From assembly GCA_937951995.1 (NCBI GenBank), contig CALGAG010000206.1:1-53945 (forward strand): a stretch of 53,945 nucleotides of DNA, written 5' to 3'. Positions 1 to 8,900 of the stretch are shown in pieces; position 1 is the first letter of the stretch; every line of letters starts with the position of its first letter. A program made the translations under genes and the position numbers. The notes below the pieces were generated by a model. The model saw only the letters and a list, made by a program, of their open reading frames with translations. It did not search any database and had not been told where the DNA came from. The stretch comes from an uncultured Bacillota bacterium (GTDB lineage Bacteria > Bacillota > Clostridia > Tissierellales > Tissierellaceae).

Positions 1-35
1 ATTGAATCTTTGGTTTATTCAAAGTTCTCACTGCT

Positions 36-54
36 GTTTAGTTATCTAGGTTCA
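36..54 (-). promoter_or_regulatory. boxA-like rRNA antitermination leader element
   Basis: Read on the minus strand this segment is TGAACCTAGATAACTAAAC. It agrees at about 14 of 19 positions with the sequence TGTTCTTTGAAAACTAAAC, found in Bacillus rRNA leaders. It lies downstream of the two tandem promoters at 85-113 and 184-212. I infer that it belongs to the 5' leader of an rRNA operon whose 16S gene would lie just off the left edge. The rRNA itself is not in the window. Confidence 0.5.
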
Positions 55-84
55 TCGTCTCCTCTGATTTGAGGTGACTAGATT

Positions 85-113
85 ATTGTAGCAAAACCAG
101 TCTTGTTTGTCAA
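85..113 (-). promoter_or_regulatory. Proximal promoter (P2) of a minus-strand rRNA-type operon
   Basis: On the minus strand TTGACA (108-113) and TACAAT (85-90) are separated by exactly 17 bases, and TGC immediately precedes the -10 as an extended -10. Transcription would start near 78 and run off the left edge. The near-consensus quality and the second promoter about 99 bases upstream match the tandem P1/P2 layout of firmicute rRNA operons. Confidence 0.75.
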
Positions 114-183
114 TGGTGTTTTGAATGTTTTTCGTGACTTTTTACTTGACTGTCTTGACTCTTGTTTCGCTCAACAAATACTA

Positions 184-212
184 ACTATACAGGGTTTCTA
201 ATTAAAAGTCAA
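184..212 (-). promoter_or_regulatory. Distal promoter (P1) of the same rRNA-type operon
   Basis: On the minus strand TTGACT (207-212) and TATAGT (184-189) are separated by 17 bases. Each hexamer differs from consensus at one position. Transcription would start near 177 and read through P2. No open reading frame of note lies between the two promoters, so the rest of 1-250 is regulatory or leader sequence. Confidence 0.7.
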
Positions 213-259
213 TACGTTTTTAGAGATTTTTTTCCTTTCTGGCACAATTTAATTAAAGG

Positions 260-288
260 TTGATATTTAAGGGTTTTTCAAATATTAT
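260..288 (+). promoter_or_regulatory. Promoter of the LysR gene
   Basis: TTGATA (260-265) and TATTAT (283-288) are 17 bases apart. The predicted start near 295 leaves a leader of about 23 bases containing the GAAAGGAG ribosome-binding site. The promoter is divergent from the rRNA-type promoters. Confidence 0.6.
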
Positions 289-317
289 ACAATTAATATA
301 GAAAGGAGCTGATCAGG

Positions 318-1229
318 GTGGATATAAGACAATTAAAGACATTTATCGAGGTTTCAAAGCTAGGCAGCTTTTCAAAGGCTGCTGAAAAACTATTCCTAAC
401 TCAGCCTACTGTAACCAATCATGTCCAATCCATTGAAAAGGAACTGGATACTGTCCTATTAAACAGAATGTCAAAGGGGGTCACCCCTACAAAGGCAGGT
501 GATATTGTATACCAGCATGCCATTGATATCATAAACCTTTACGATTCAATGAAGTATAAAATCGATGAACACAAGGGTAAAATCGAAGGCCGGCTTGAGA
601 TAGCAAGTAGCTCTGTTCCGAGAAGACACCTCTTGCCTCAGTTGATATACGGGTTCCGTAAGGAACACCCACTGGTCACATTCTCAATAATAGATGTAGA
701 CTCCAGCAAGGTAGTTCAAAATATCCTGAATGGATATATTGATTTTGGCTTTGTTGGTGCAGTTTTTGAGGAAGCGAACCTTGAGTACATTGGAGTCATG
801 GATGACTCCCTGGTATTTGTAACTCCCTCGAACATCTATGCAGACAGGAGAGAGATAAGTAGCATTTCCATAACTGACATCATAAGACAGCCCCTTATCC
901 TGAGGGAGGAAGGGTCAGGAACCGGAAAGGTTCTAAATGATGCACTTGAACATAAGGGGGTAAAGCCCAACCAGCTCTTGGTTTCCGCAATAGTTGCAGA
1001 TATCGAGACAATTAAGAGGATGATTTCTCTTGGTACCGGGTCTTCCTTCCTTTCATATAAGGATGCATTTGATCAGTCGGGAAATAAATTGGTCCAAGGT
1101 AATGTTTTTAAGGTCGACGAACTCTCTTTGGATAGGAAATTCTATCTGGTTTTCCACAAAAAAAGAAAGCTGTCTCCACTTGGAGAAGCCTTCAAAGAAT
1201 TTGCCTTGACCTATGCTTCTATTTCATAG
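318..1229 (+). CDS. LysR family transcriptional regulator
   Basis: This is a DNA-binding regulator of the LysR family, of the usual length (303 residues). The N-terminal winged helix-turn-helix spans about residues 1-60, with the characteristic FSKAAEKLFLTQPTVTNHV stretch near 18-36. A periplasmic-binding-protein-like effector domain covers about 90-300. The start is GTG, fixed by GAAAGGAG 9 bases upstream and a promoter at 260-288. The segment around EGRLEIASSSVPRRHLLP resembles LysR proteins linked to selenium metabolism in clostridia, but I would not assign a ligand. LysR genes are usually divergent from their target; here the divergent unit is an rRNA-type promoter, so no target is obvious. 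Its stop codon abuts that of the convergent gene at 1230 with no spacer and no visible terminator. Confidence 0.92.
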   Translation: MDIRQLKTFIEVSKLGSFSKAAEKLFLTQPTVTNHVQSIEKELDTVLLNRMSKGVTPTKAGDIVYQHAIDIINLYDSMKYKIDEHKGKIEGRLEIASSSVPRRHLLPQLIYGFRKEHPLVTFSIIDVDSSKVVQNILNGYIDFGFVGAVFEEANLEYIGVMDDSLVFVTPSNIYADRREISSISITDIIRQPLILREEGSGTGKVLNDALEHKGVKPNQLLVSAIVADIETIKRMISLGTGSSFLSYKDAFDQSGNKLVQGNVFKVDELSLDRKFYLVFHKKRKLSPLGEAFKEFALTYASIS

Positions 1230-1883
1230 CTACCTAATGCCTGAACGGATTGCGAAAAGTGTTGCCTGAACCCGATCAGTAACCTCGAGCTTTTTAAAAA
1301 TCTGAGTAAGATGATTCTTGACTGTTTTCTCACTTATGAACAGCTGGTCTGCAATAGCCTTGTTGCTAAGACCTGATGCGACCAGCTTAAGAATATCATA
1401 TTCCCTCTGGGAAAGTGAGTCCACCCTCTCATTCTCAATCCTGGATATTTTTTGGCATTCGTCAGAATACTGGAGCTCCCTCTTAACATCTTCGTCTATA
1501 TACTGCACTCCCCTGTTCACTTCCTTTATTGAGTAGAGTAGCTTTTCAGGGGAAGCTGTCTTGAGTACATATCCTTCTATGTTGATTTTAGTGGCCTCCA
1601 TATATCTTTCATTGCATATGTTTTCAAGTAGCAATATGATTCTTGCCTTAAATCCTCTTTCCTTCAACAGCCTTATGGTTTCGAATCCATCATTGTCCTT
1701 TTGCTGAGGATCCATTATCAGTATGTCTGGATTGGTTGTCAATCCTCTATCAAGTATATCCATCTGATTGCTGGCGCTTGCAACAACTTTGATGTAGTCC
1801 TGGGCATCCAGAATATGCTTAAGTCCATGAAGGCACAATAATTGGGCATCTGCCAGCATAATTTTAATTGTCTTTCTTTTCAT
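1230..1883 (-). CDS. NarL/FixJ-type response regulator with degenerate receiver
   Basis: The protein (217 residues) has an N-terminal receiver domain (about 5-125) and a C-terminal LuxR-type helix-turn-helix (about 152-215, with LSQREYDILKLVASGLSNKA and SEKTVKNHL). The phospho-acceptor Asp58 and a Lys near 108 are present. The usual acidic pair is reduced to A-D-A-Q at 11-14, so one metal-binding acid is lost, and the conserved Thr/Ser after beta-4 is replaced in ILLLEN. Phosphorylation may therefore be weak or absent. The start ATG lies inside the 3' end of the upstream GDT1-type gene (20-base overlap) with AGGGAGG about 6 bases before it, so the two are probably translationally coupled. No partner kinase is adjacent. 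Confidence 0.88.
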   Translation of the reverse strand: MKRKTIKIMLADAQLLCLHGLKHILDAQDYIKVVASASNQMDILDRGLTTNPDILIMDPQQKDNDGFETIRLLKERGFKARIILLLENICNERYMEATKINIEGYVLKTASPEKLLYSIKEVNRGVQYIDEDVKRELQYSDECQKISRIENERVDSLSQREYDILKLVASGLSNKAIADQLFISEKTVKNHLTQIFKKLEVTDRVQATLFAIRSGIR

Positions 1884-3006
1884 CTGCAGCCTCCCTTTGA
1901 AGTATGTTCATATATCTTTTACCCAGTGGATAATCAATATCCATAATTTCCCTTAAATACTCTTCCATTGTCGCTGTGTTTCTGATCCTTCTTCCAAAAA
2001 TTAAAATATCCAAAGACTCCCTGACCCTGGTCATAATGAACCTTGGTTCATCAGTCCAGCCAAAGTCAACAAGCTCCTGAAGAATTAGAAGCAAGGCATC
2101 CTCAATCTTGTCTTTTTCATAGTCCCTTACCAGGAGACTCTCCAGCTTGGTATCAGCATCCAAATAATACTCCTTATTTCTTCTTGCATCGGAGAGTATA
2201 ATCCTTATGTATCCAAGAAGGCATCCCGCTCCCGCACATGTCCCACAATTCTCCTGACCTAGACAAACACCGTCAAGCTCCTCATTTATCCTTTTGGTCA
2301 TTTGGTAAAGCTGTTCAGCCGCTCTCTTGACCTTTAGCTTTTCTGGAGCTTCTTTAGCCACTATGATAGTCCTTCTAATGAGTATTATCTCAACCAAGGC
2401 AACAATTGCAAAAATTACAGCTACAGCTGCAAAACTCTCACTGTAATGGTTTATGGCATCAGCTACCTTTAAGAGTCCAAAACCTAAAAATACTAGTGAA
2501 GAAACTATCTTAAGACCTGTTTCAGGGATTTTTCCACCTATTCTTGAGCCTACTAGAATCCCCAATCCACTTGTGGCTACCATGCCAGTAGTTGTTCCCG
2601 CCAAAATGATTGCTGGAAATTCTGATTCCGCAGATAGTGCCATTGCTGTCAGCTGGGTCTTGTCTCCAAGCTCACCGATAAAGAATGCAAGGGCTACCGC
2701 CAACACTGGATGTAGCTTAAGCTTTTTCTCCACGTCCTCTGACTCATCCATTCTCAATGCATTCCATCCAAAGATTATGAATAGACCACCTGCAGCAAAG
2801 TTAACCGCCTCTCCACTGATCATGCTTCCTATTATAGCACCAAGTACGATCGCTATCCCATGATTTGCCAAAACCCCCAGGGCTACACCGGATAGAACGT
2901 GCTTTACCATATATTGTGTAGCAAAAGTCATGGCAATTATTTGAGTTTTGTCCCCCATTTCAGCCATAAATATCAGCGACGCCGCTTTTATGAATTCGTT
3001 TATCAT
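1864..3006 (-). CDS. GDT1/TMEM165 (UPF0016) cation transporter with Cys-rich tail
   Basis: A membrane transporter of the GDT1/TMEM165 family, whose members move Mn2+ or Ca2+. The two inverted repeats carry the signature acidic motifs EMGDKT (16-21) and ELGDKT (112-117), with six or seven hydrophobic segments up to about residue 212. I place the start at the second possible ATG (3006), because the first ATG (3039) sits in the exact centre of a 32-base palindrome and would add residues before the family's normal N-terminus. Unusually, about 170 extra residues follow the last membrane helix. This soluble tail contains four cysteines in a CX5CX2CX4C pattern (C248, C254, C257, C262), suggestive of a metal or Fe-S site. 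The downstream response regulator overlaps its 3' end. Confidence 0.88.
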   Translation of the reverse strand: MINEFIKAASLIFMAEMGDKTQIIAMTFATQYMVKHVLSGVALGVLANHGIAIVLGAIIGSMISGEAVNFAAGGLFIIFGWNALRMDESEDVEKKLKLHPVLAVALAFFIGELGDKTQLTAMALSAESEFPAIILAGTTTGMVATSGLGILVGSRIGGKIPETGLKIVSSLVFLGFGLLKVADAINHYSESFAAVAVIFAIVALVEIILIRRTIIVAKEAPEKLKVKRAAEQLYQMTKRINEELDGVCLGQENCGTCAGAGCLLGYIRIILSDARRNKEYYLDADTKLESLLVRDYEKDKIEDALLLILQELVDFGWTDEPRFIMTRVRESLDILIFGRRIRNTATMEEYLREIMDIDYPLGKRYMNILQREAADEKKDN

Positions 3007-3023
3007 CCAATACCCAACCTTTA

Positions 3024-3055
3024 AAAAGACTTTTAGCATATGCTAAAAGTCTTTT
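3024..3055. repeat. 32-base perfect palindrome in the GDT1 leader
   Basis: The segment is a perfect inverted repeat with no spacer, centred between 3039 and 3040 on GCATATGC. It lies in the predicted 5' leader of the GDT1-type gene, about 10 bases downstream of the expected transcription start. It could be a repressor operator or an RNA hairpin. The short T-run at its end on the minus strand also allows weak attenuation. Confidence 0.75.
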
Positions 3056-3070
3056 ACATTCTACCTATAT

Positions 3071-3099
3071 ATTATACAGTATTCTTATTACTTAGACAA
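3071..3099 (-). promoter_or_regulatory. Promoter of the GDT1/response-regulator operon
   Basis: On the minus strand TTGTCT (3094-3099) and a perfect TATAAT (3071-3076) are separated by 17 bases. Transcription would start near 3064, directly upstream of the 32-base palindrome. The leader is about 58 bases, too short for a yybP-ykoY manganese riboswitch. Confidence 0.65.
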
Positions 3100-3140
3100 T
3101 ATCAGTGGAATATATCCTTTCCACCTGGGTCTATACCCAT

Positions 3141-4670
3141 TTATCTAAGCTCTCCTACCTCTGCTTCCACCTTGGAGACTATCTCCCAGGACTGAACAAT
3201 ATCTTCTGCAATATTAATGTCAGTATACATTATCCTATCGTCTTCCAAAGTGACTATCCTGTCTCTGATAACCTTGTACGCCTGTTCAGTTCCCATTCCA
3301 AGGCCAGTCTTTCCTCTTATGTCAATTGCCTGGCAGGCTCCCATCAGTTCCATTGCTATTACCTTTGTTGCGTTATCAAGTATCTCTCTAGCCTTTCTAG
3401 CACCAATTGTTCCCATGGAAACATGATCCTCCTGGTTTGCTGATGAAGGTATGGAATCTACACTTGCTGGATGGGCTAAAACCTTGTTTTCCGATACCAA
3501 TGCCGCTGCTGAGTATTGAACAATCATAAAGCCTGAATTCACTCCACCTTTTCTGGTCAGGAAAGCTGGCAGACCATTGCTTAGAGCTGGATTCACCAAT
3601 CTTTCAAGTCTTCTTTCGGATATGTTTGCCAACTCTGCAATGGCAATACCCATAAAGTCGAAGGGTAGAGCCATTGGCTGTCCGTGGAAGTTTCCTCCTG
3701 ATATTACCTCTTCCTCCTCTGTGAATATAAGAGGATTGTCCGTTGCAGCATTCATTTCAATCTCCACTTTTGACTTAATGAATTCCAATGCGTCCTTTGT
3801 TGCACCGTGTATTTGAGGAGTACATCTCAGTGAATAGGGGTCCTGAACCCTCATTTCACCCTGTCTGGTGGTCATCCTGCTTCCCTTCAGGATTTTTAGA
3901 AGGTTGTCGGCTGAATTTATCTGTCCCAGATGACCTCTAGCATTATGGACCTTGGGATCAAAGGCATCAGTGATTCCGTTCAGTGCCTCTATTGTTAGGG
4001 AAGCAGCTATGTCGGCTGTTTTTGATAGCATAATTGCATCATAAACCGCCAGTGCACCAATAGATGTCATAACCTGGGTTCCGTTGATCAGGGCAAGACC
4101 TTCCTTTGATGTCAGTTCAACTGTCTCTATGCCTGCCTTCTCCATGGCCTTTGCTCCAGGCATTCTTTCGCCATTGAAGAAAGCTTCGCCTTCACCAAGC
4201 ATTACCAATACCATGTGGGCCAATGGTGCCAAATCACCACTTGCGCCTAGTGACCCCTTCTCAGGGATTACAGGATTTACACCCTTGTTTACCATCTGTA
4301 CCAGTGTGTCCAGTGTAGATGGCCTAATTCCAGAAAAACCCTTGGCCAATGCATTGATTCTCAATACCATTATTCCTTTTGCCGCCTCTTCGTGCAAGGG
4401 ATTTCCCACTCCACAGGAATGGCTGATTATAAGGTTTCTCTGTAATGTTTTTGCTTCCTCTGAGCTTATGACAAGGTCACTGAATTTACCAAATCCAGTG
4501 GTGATTCCATATACCACCTTCTCCTCTTCCACAAACCTATCCACTAGGTTTCTGGCCTTTTCAACCTTTGCCATAGCATCATTTGACAATTCAACCTTAT
4601 AGCCACCTCTTACAATTCTTATGAAATCTTCCAATGTCAGACTATTGCCATCCAATATTACTTTGCTCAT
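3141..4670 (-). CDS. hutH: Histidine ammonia-lyase
   Basis: HutH deaminates L-histidine to urocanate and ammonia, the first step of histidine degradation. The protein is full length (509 residues). It has the Ala-Ser-Gly triad (143-145 in GSLGASGDLAPLAH) that cyclises to the MIO cofactor, the catalytic Tyr54 in VYGITTGFG, and an SH pair at 83-84. That pair and the QEDHVSMG motif favour histidine over tyrosine or phenylalanine as substrate. The start is set by GGGAGGAGG 7 bases upstream. No other hut genes lie in the window, so urocanate processing must be encoded elsewhere. A promoter inside the end of the LacI gene and a terminator hairpin in the leader (4717-4745) suggest leader-based control. 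Confidence 0.96.
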   Translation of the reverse strand: MSKVILDGNSLTLEDFIRIVRGGYKVELSNDAMAKVEKARNLVDRFVEEEKVVYGITTGFGKFSDLVISSEEAKTLQRNLIISHSCGVGNPLHEEAAKGIMVLRINALAKGFSGIRPSTLDTLVQMVNKGVNPVIPEKGSLGASGDLAPLAHMVLVMLGEGEAFFNGERMPGAKAMEKAGIETVELTSKEGLALINGTQVMTSIGALAVYDAIMLSKTADIAASLTIEALNGITDAFDPKVHNARGHLGQINSADNLLKILKGSRMTTRQGEMRVQDPYSLRCTPQIHGATKDALEFIKSKVEIEMNAATDNPLIFTEEEEVISGGNFHGQPMALPFDFMGIAIAELANISERRLERLVNPALSNGLPAFLTRKGGVNSGFMIVQYSAAALVSENKVLAHPASVDSIPSSANQEDHVSMGTIGARKAREILDNATKVIAMELMGACQAIDIRGKTGLGMGTEQAYKVIRDRIVTLEDDRIMYTDINIAEDIVQSWEIVSKVEAEVGELR

Positions 4671-4716
4671 ATAAATCCTCCTCCCACTGGGCTATACTAT
4701 CTAGATAAAGTGGCTC

Positions 4717-4745
4717 AAAAAAAGCCACAGAATAATCTGTGGCTT
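4717..4745 (-). terminator. Intrinsic terminator / candidate attenuator in hutH leader
   Basis: A 9-base-pair stem (4722-4730 with 4737-4745), a 6-base loop and, on the minus strand, a run of seven U residues (4717-4723). It ends transcription of the LacI gene. It also lies between the promoter at 4816-4843 and hutH, so it could act as an attenuator. The plus strand also has a T-rich tail after the stem, but no plus-strand gene ends here. Confidence 0.85.
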
Positions 4746-4815
4746 GATTTTTTTGAAATTTGTGAAGCAATAATGTCTTACACATATTATCCCCACTTCT
4801 CTATTTGTTGAACTA

Positions 4816-4843
4816 ATTATACCATATTCAATCGAAGTATCAA
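4816..4843 (-). promoter_or_regulatory. Promoter of hutH
   Basis: On the minus strand TTGATA (4838-4843) precedes a perfect TATAAT (4816-4821) by 16 bases, with TGG directly before the -10 as an extended -10. The -35 overlaps the stop codon of the LacI gene. Transcription would start near 4809, giving a leader of about 140 bases that contains the terminator at 4717-4745. Confidence 0.65.
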
Positions 4844-5856
4844 ATATTTTTTGGTCTGGATGTGCTGTCTCTTTCAATCAGCTGTACTGGAAGGACCAAT
4901 GTCTGTTCCTCAATCTTCTCTCCTTGTAGGACCTTCAGAATCCTCCTGATTGAAACTGCCCCTATATCATAGTATGGTTCCTTGATTGTTGTAAGCTTTG
5001 GTCTATAGTAGGATGCCAAGCTTATGTCCCCGTAACCGACAACTGAAATATCCTCCGGTACCCTAATGTTGTGATCGTAGAAATAGTTGATCAGTCCCAA
5101 TGCTATTTCATCCTCACAGCAGTAAACAGCGGTTATATTCCCCTCCAGGAGCTTGTCCTTTATTCTGACACCTACCTCATATCCATCCGATATGTTATGA
5201 CCATCCACCTCAAATACAATTGGGGTCTCACCAATTGAAGCCATCCACTCCCTGTAGGCTTCAATCTTCTGTTTCTCTATTGTAAGCTCCATGTCCTTTT
5301 CCTGTGTAACGTATGCTATCTTCCTGTGACCTTCGTCCATAAGATGTTTCATAACCTTGTCACTGGCTTCCCGGTTGTTGATTGCAACGGTTGGGCTTTC
5401 CAATACATTATAGTATTTGTTTAAGTAAATGAAGGGGATCTTTGACATGTCCAAATACGTCAACACTTCTGAATTCAGTATCTCTGAAACCATAATTATT
5501 CCAGCCACCTGTTTTTGCATGAGAAGCTGTACGAACCTCATTTCTGCTTCCTTGTCCCCATAACTGCTACAAAGCAGAATGTCATAGTTGTACATTCTTC
5601 CAACCTCTTCTACTCCACGGATAATCTGTGCCACATAGGAGCTGCCAATGTCATCCACAATAATCCCGATCAAATTTGATTTTTTTGTAACCAGGCTTCT
5701 TGCCACCTCATTTGGCTTGTAACCCAACTCCTCAATTGCCTTGAGCACCCTTCTCCTGGCTTCAGGGCTAACTGGCTTGGAGTCGTTTATTACCCTGGAA
5801 ACAGTTGATATGGAAACCTTGGCAAGCTTCGCCACATCCTTGATTGTAGTTGCCAT
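4840..5856 (-). CDS. LacI family transcriptional regulator
   Basis: A LacI/GalR-type repressor of the usual length (338 residues). The N-terminal helix-turn-helix (IKDVAKLAKVSISTVSRVIN, about 4-23) and hinge helix (NEVARSLVTKK) are followed by a periplasmic-binding-protein-like ligand domain (about 60-330). The start has AAGGAGG about 6 bases upstream. It lies just upstream of hutH on the same strand, but a terminator separates the two. Sugar-binding LacI proteins are not normally hut regulators, so the ligand is unknown. No sugar catabolic gene is adjacent. Confidence 0.94.
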   Translation of the reverse strand: MATTIKDVAKLAKVSISTVSRVINDSKPVSPEARRRVLKAIEELGYKPNEVARSLVTKKSNLIGIIVDDIGSSYVAQIIRGVEEVGRMYNYDILLCSSYGDKEAEMRFVQLLMQKQVAGIIMVSEILNSEVLTYLDMSKIPFIYLNKYYNVLESPTVAINNREASDKVMKHLMDEGHRKIAYVTQEKDMELTIEKQKIEAYREWMASIGETPIVFEVDGHNISDGYEVGVRIKDKLLEGNITAVYCCEDEIALGLINYFYDHNIRVPEDISVVGYGDISLASYYRPKLTTIKEPYYDIGAVSIRRILKVLQGEKIEEQTLVLPVQLIERDSTSRPKNI

Positions 5857-5907
5857 CCTATCCCTCCTTGAACGACCCTTTAATGAACTGCAGGTCGCAA
5901 CATATAT

Positions 5908-5936
5908 ATTATACTAAATTTACAGAAAATACTCCA
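5908..5936 (-). promoter_or_regulatory. Probable promoter of the LacI gene
   Basis: On the minus strand a perfect TATAAT (5908-5913) overlaps the stop codon of the preceding giant gene. A weak -35, TGGAGT (5931-5936), lies 17 bases upstream. Transcription would start near 5901, leaving a leader of about 45 bases before the LacI start. The -10 is convincing and the -35 is not. Confidence 0.45.
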
Positions 5937-8900
5937 CTTAAAACTTCTACAGCCATGACATCTGCCGATGAGAAATCCTTTCTCTGCAGGCTGGATTCGC
6001 AATAGATAATCGCCTTGATAGAGCTTCCTACCAGGACAGGTGTTAGTATTGTAGACTTAAGTGATGTAATGTCAACAGTCCCCATGTCATAAACAGCTTC
6101 ACTCCAGTTTACGGACAAGGATGATTCCCTGGTATTTAGGACTTCACTTACCATATCTTTGGAAATGGACTTGTTCTCAATCCAATTTCCTGCAACACCA
6201 TCTCTAGTGAACTGGTCTATAACCTCTCCATTTTCAATAATCAGAGCCGAACTCAGTTCAGCACCTATGCTCTCATTGATGGCCCCTAGGAATCTGAACA
6301 GCTTTGTCTCAAATCCTTCCTGGGACTTTGGCAGTATTGCAATATCCATTAGGGATACAATTCCTTTCTGGTTTCTTCCGAACACTTCCATGGAAAGCTT
6401 GTGGGTCTTTGACTTGATGTTCTCGATTTTCTCCTTATCACTATCCCACATGGCCACACTATTTCTGCCAAGTACTTCCTTTGCATAATAGAGGGATTGA
6501 TCGGCTTTGTAAATCAGGTCTTCCTTGGTGGTTCCATGATTCGGGTAATGTGATATGCCAATGCTTATTGTCACCTTTCTATCGACTGCATACCTTCTGT
6601 CTGCTTGGACTGCCTTCCTTATCTCCTCCGCTACTGATTCTGCATCTTCCATGGAGATATTTTCCAGCAGAATCAAGAATTCCTCTCCTCCGTATCTTCC
6701 CACATGGTCGCTTGATCTGGTGTTCTCGTTTAATACTTCTCCAATTATCCTTAGTACATGGTCACCCTTCTGATGACCATAGGTATCATTTATATCCTTG
6801 AACTTATCAATATCCATCATTAAAACAGCGAACTCACCCTCAGTCCCACTGTACAGGTCCATTACTTCCTCCATCTCATTTTCAATGGATTCACGGCTGA
6901 GTACATTGGTTAACCTATCAAAATTAGCCCTTCTATTTAATTTCCGGTTTTCCAGGTTGAGATAGATCAGCTTTGCCATACCCATTGCCAGAGCAAGTCT
7001 CTTCTCATCAAACCTATTGATTGTACTGTCTGTCTCAAGGTAAACATAGCCCAGGACCCTGCTTTTTCTGATGCCCGACCTTCTATCTTCATGAAGGTCA
7101 TCTCTTTTGGGCTCAGTTACAGGAACCCCCATCAAAGCGACTATGCTCTTATCAAAGTATTCCTTGCTTGCACCCACTGGTAGGATATCCTGGTCCCTAT
7201 TGAAAACAACATTTTCTCCTGACCTTAAACGCTTGTCGACAAACTGGTCTATCTCAAGTCTTTTTTCTCCCAGGTAAATTAAACTTGAGTCACTGTCGCT
7301 CTCCTCAAACCTGTAGATATTGATCAATGAAGTCTTTGCTCCCATTTCCCGGCTAAGGTATTTGAGCATAAGCTCCAGGTTGAACTTATGGTCACTTGTC
7401 ATTGCAGATAAGATTTTTTCAAAGGTACCAGGTATATCCTCGCCACTTACATTGAGAAGCAGCTCATTGTATTGTTCATATCCAAGCCTTGTCAGGTAGC
7501 CTCCCACAAGACTTGACTCATGGGCTTGGGGACCCGACTCCACAAGTTCCATACCATACTCCTTTTTGAAAATTTCACTTAGGATGCTTGTTATCTTTGG
7601 TATGTTGTAATTGTTGAGCATCTTTTCCCTGTATCCATCTATTCCTACCTGATTGATTCTGGTCTGGACCAAATCCATGGACATGATCAGATATCTGGCA
7701 GCCCCTTTACAATCTCCGACTTCATACAAAAGCTCTCCCACATAGGCATAGTATCTGCAAATGGACTGTGAGAATCCCTTGCTCTCGACTTCCAACAGGT
7801 CTATGGCTTTCCCCAAATATCTAGTCCCATTTCTCACAAGTATGTTCATCACTTTGAAGTCATTCCTGAACAGGTCCCAAGCACTTCTTGTCTTTAGCCC
7901 AAGGTAAAGCTTCTTAAGAAAAGCAAAGCCTTGCTTTTCTGGGATGTGAAGGCTGATGTGCATCATCTCTACCAGAAAGGCCGCTTTTTCGTAGTCATTG
8001 CCACCTGATTCCCATTCTTTGAATAAATCCCCAATTTCACCCTGATTAATTCTCTTATTCATGATTGCATCTATTGTCAGCATTCTTGACTTTGATCTGA
8101 AGTATAGCTTGGGATTGAAACCCTCTGACTTTTCCATTGTGTTCCTGGTGAACATCTTCCCCAGGTTGTAGTCTCCAAGCTCCATATAGAACCGACCCAA
8201 AAAATCCATATAATGAACTTTAACCTCTTTTTCCAAAATGGGGTCTTCCTTGTTCAGTTCTCTTACCTTGAGAAATATCTCGCTGGCTGCTTCTATGTTG
8301 TTCAGTGAAAGCTCAAGAACCCCTTTATATACATTACCATGGAACTCGATGATCCTGTCTCCATTAATGTGGGATAGTTCAATGGTCCTTTCAATGTAGG
8401 TTCTTGCATCTTCATATGACCTTAGAGTGAGATACACATCACAAATGTTACTCAATGTAATTGTCTGAAATGATGATAGTCCGTTTTCATCTGAAACCCT
8501 CAGACATTCAAAATAATACTTAAGGGCTTCCTGGGGGTCTCCAATTATTTCATTATAAAGATTTCCAATGTTGTTTAGTGGTTTAATCCTATCAAATTCC
8601 CTCTCAGAGAGAACGTATGTGTCAAGTGAGCGTTGATAGCTTTCCAATGCCTTTTTATGGTCTCCATTCAGATAATTACCTATTCCCTGAAGATTATAAA
8701 GGTCACCGTCATGTTGGTGAATTCCATGCTTATGGGATAATTCCAAAGCTCTGTCTATTGCACCCTGGGACTCCTCCAGTCTATCCAAGACCTGATGTAT
8801 TATTGCCTCTAGCTTGTACAGGTTAATTCGATGCACCTGGTTTCCAGGCCTAGCTGCAATTTCTTCATATTCAGTTATCTTTTCAAGAGCCTCAGTGTAG

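Noticed and set aside
3040..3140. yybP-ykoY manganese riboswitch upstream of the GDT1 gene
   Set aside because: Such riboswitches often precede this family, but the predicted leader is only about 58 bases and no conserved riboswitch core is visible.
5909..6700. Active Ser/Thr kinase or histidine kinase activity in the giant protein
   Set aside because: The C-terminal output is a GGDEF domain plus a GAF-like domain; no HisKA/HATPase is present, and the N-terminal kinase motifs are lost.
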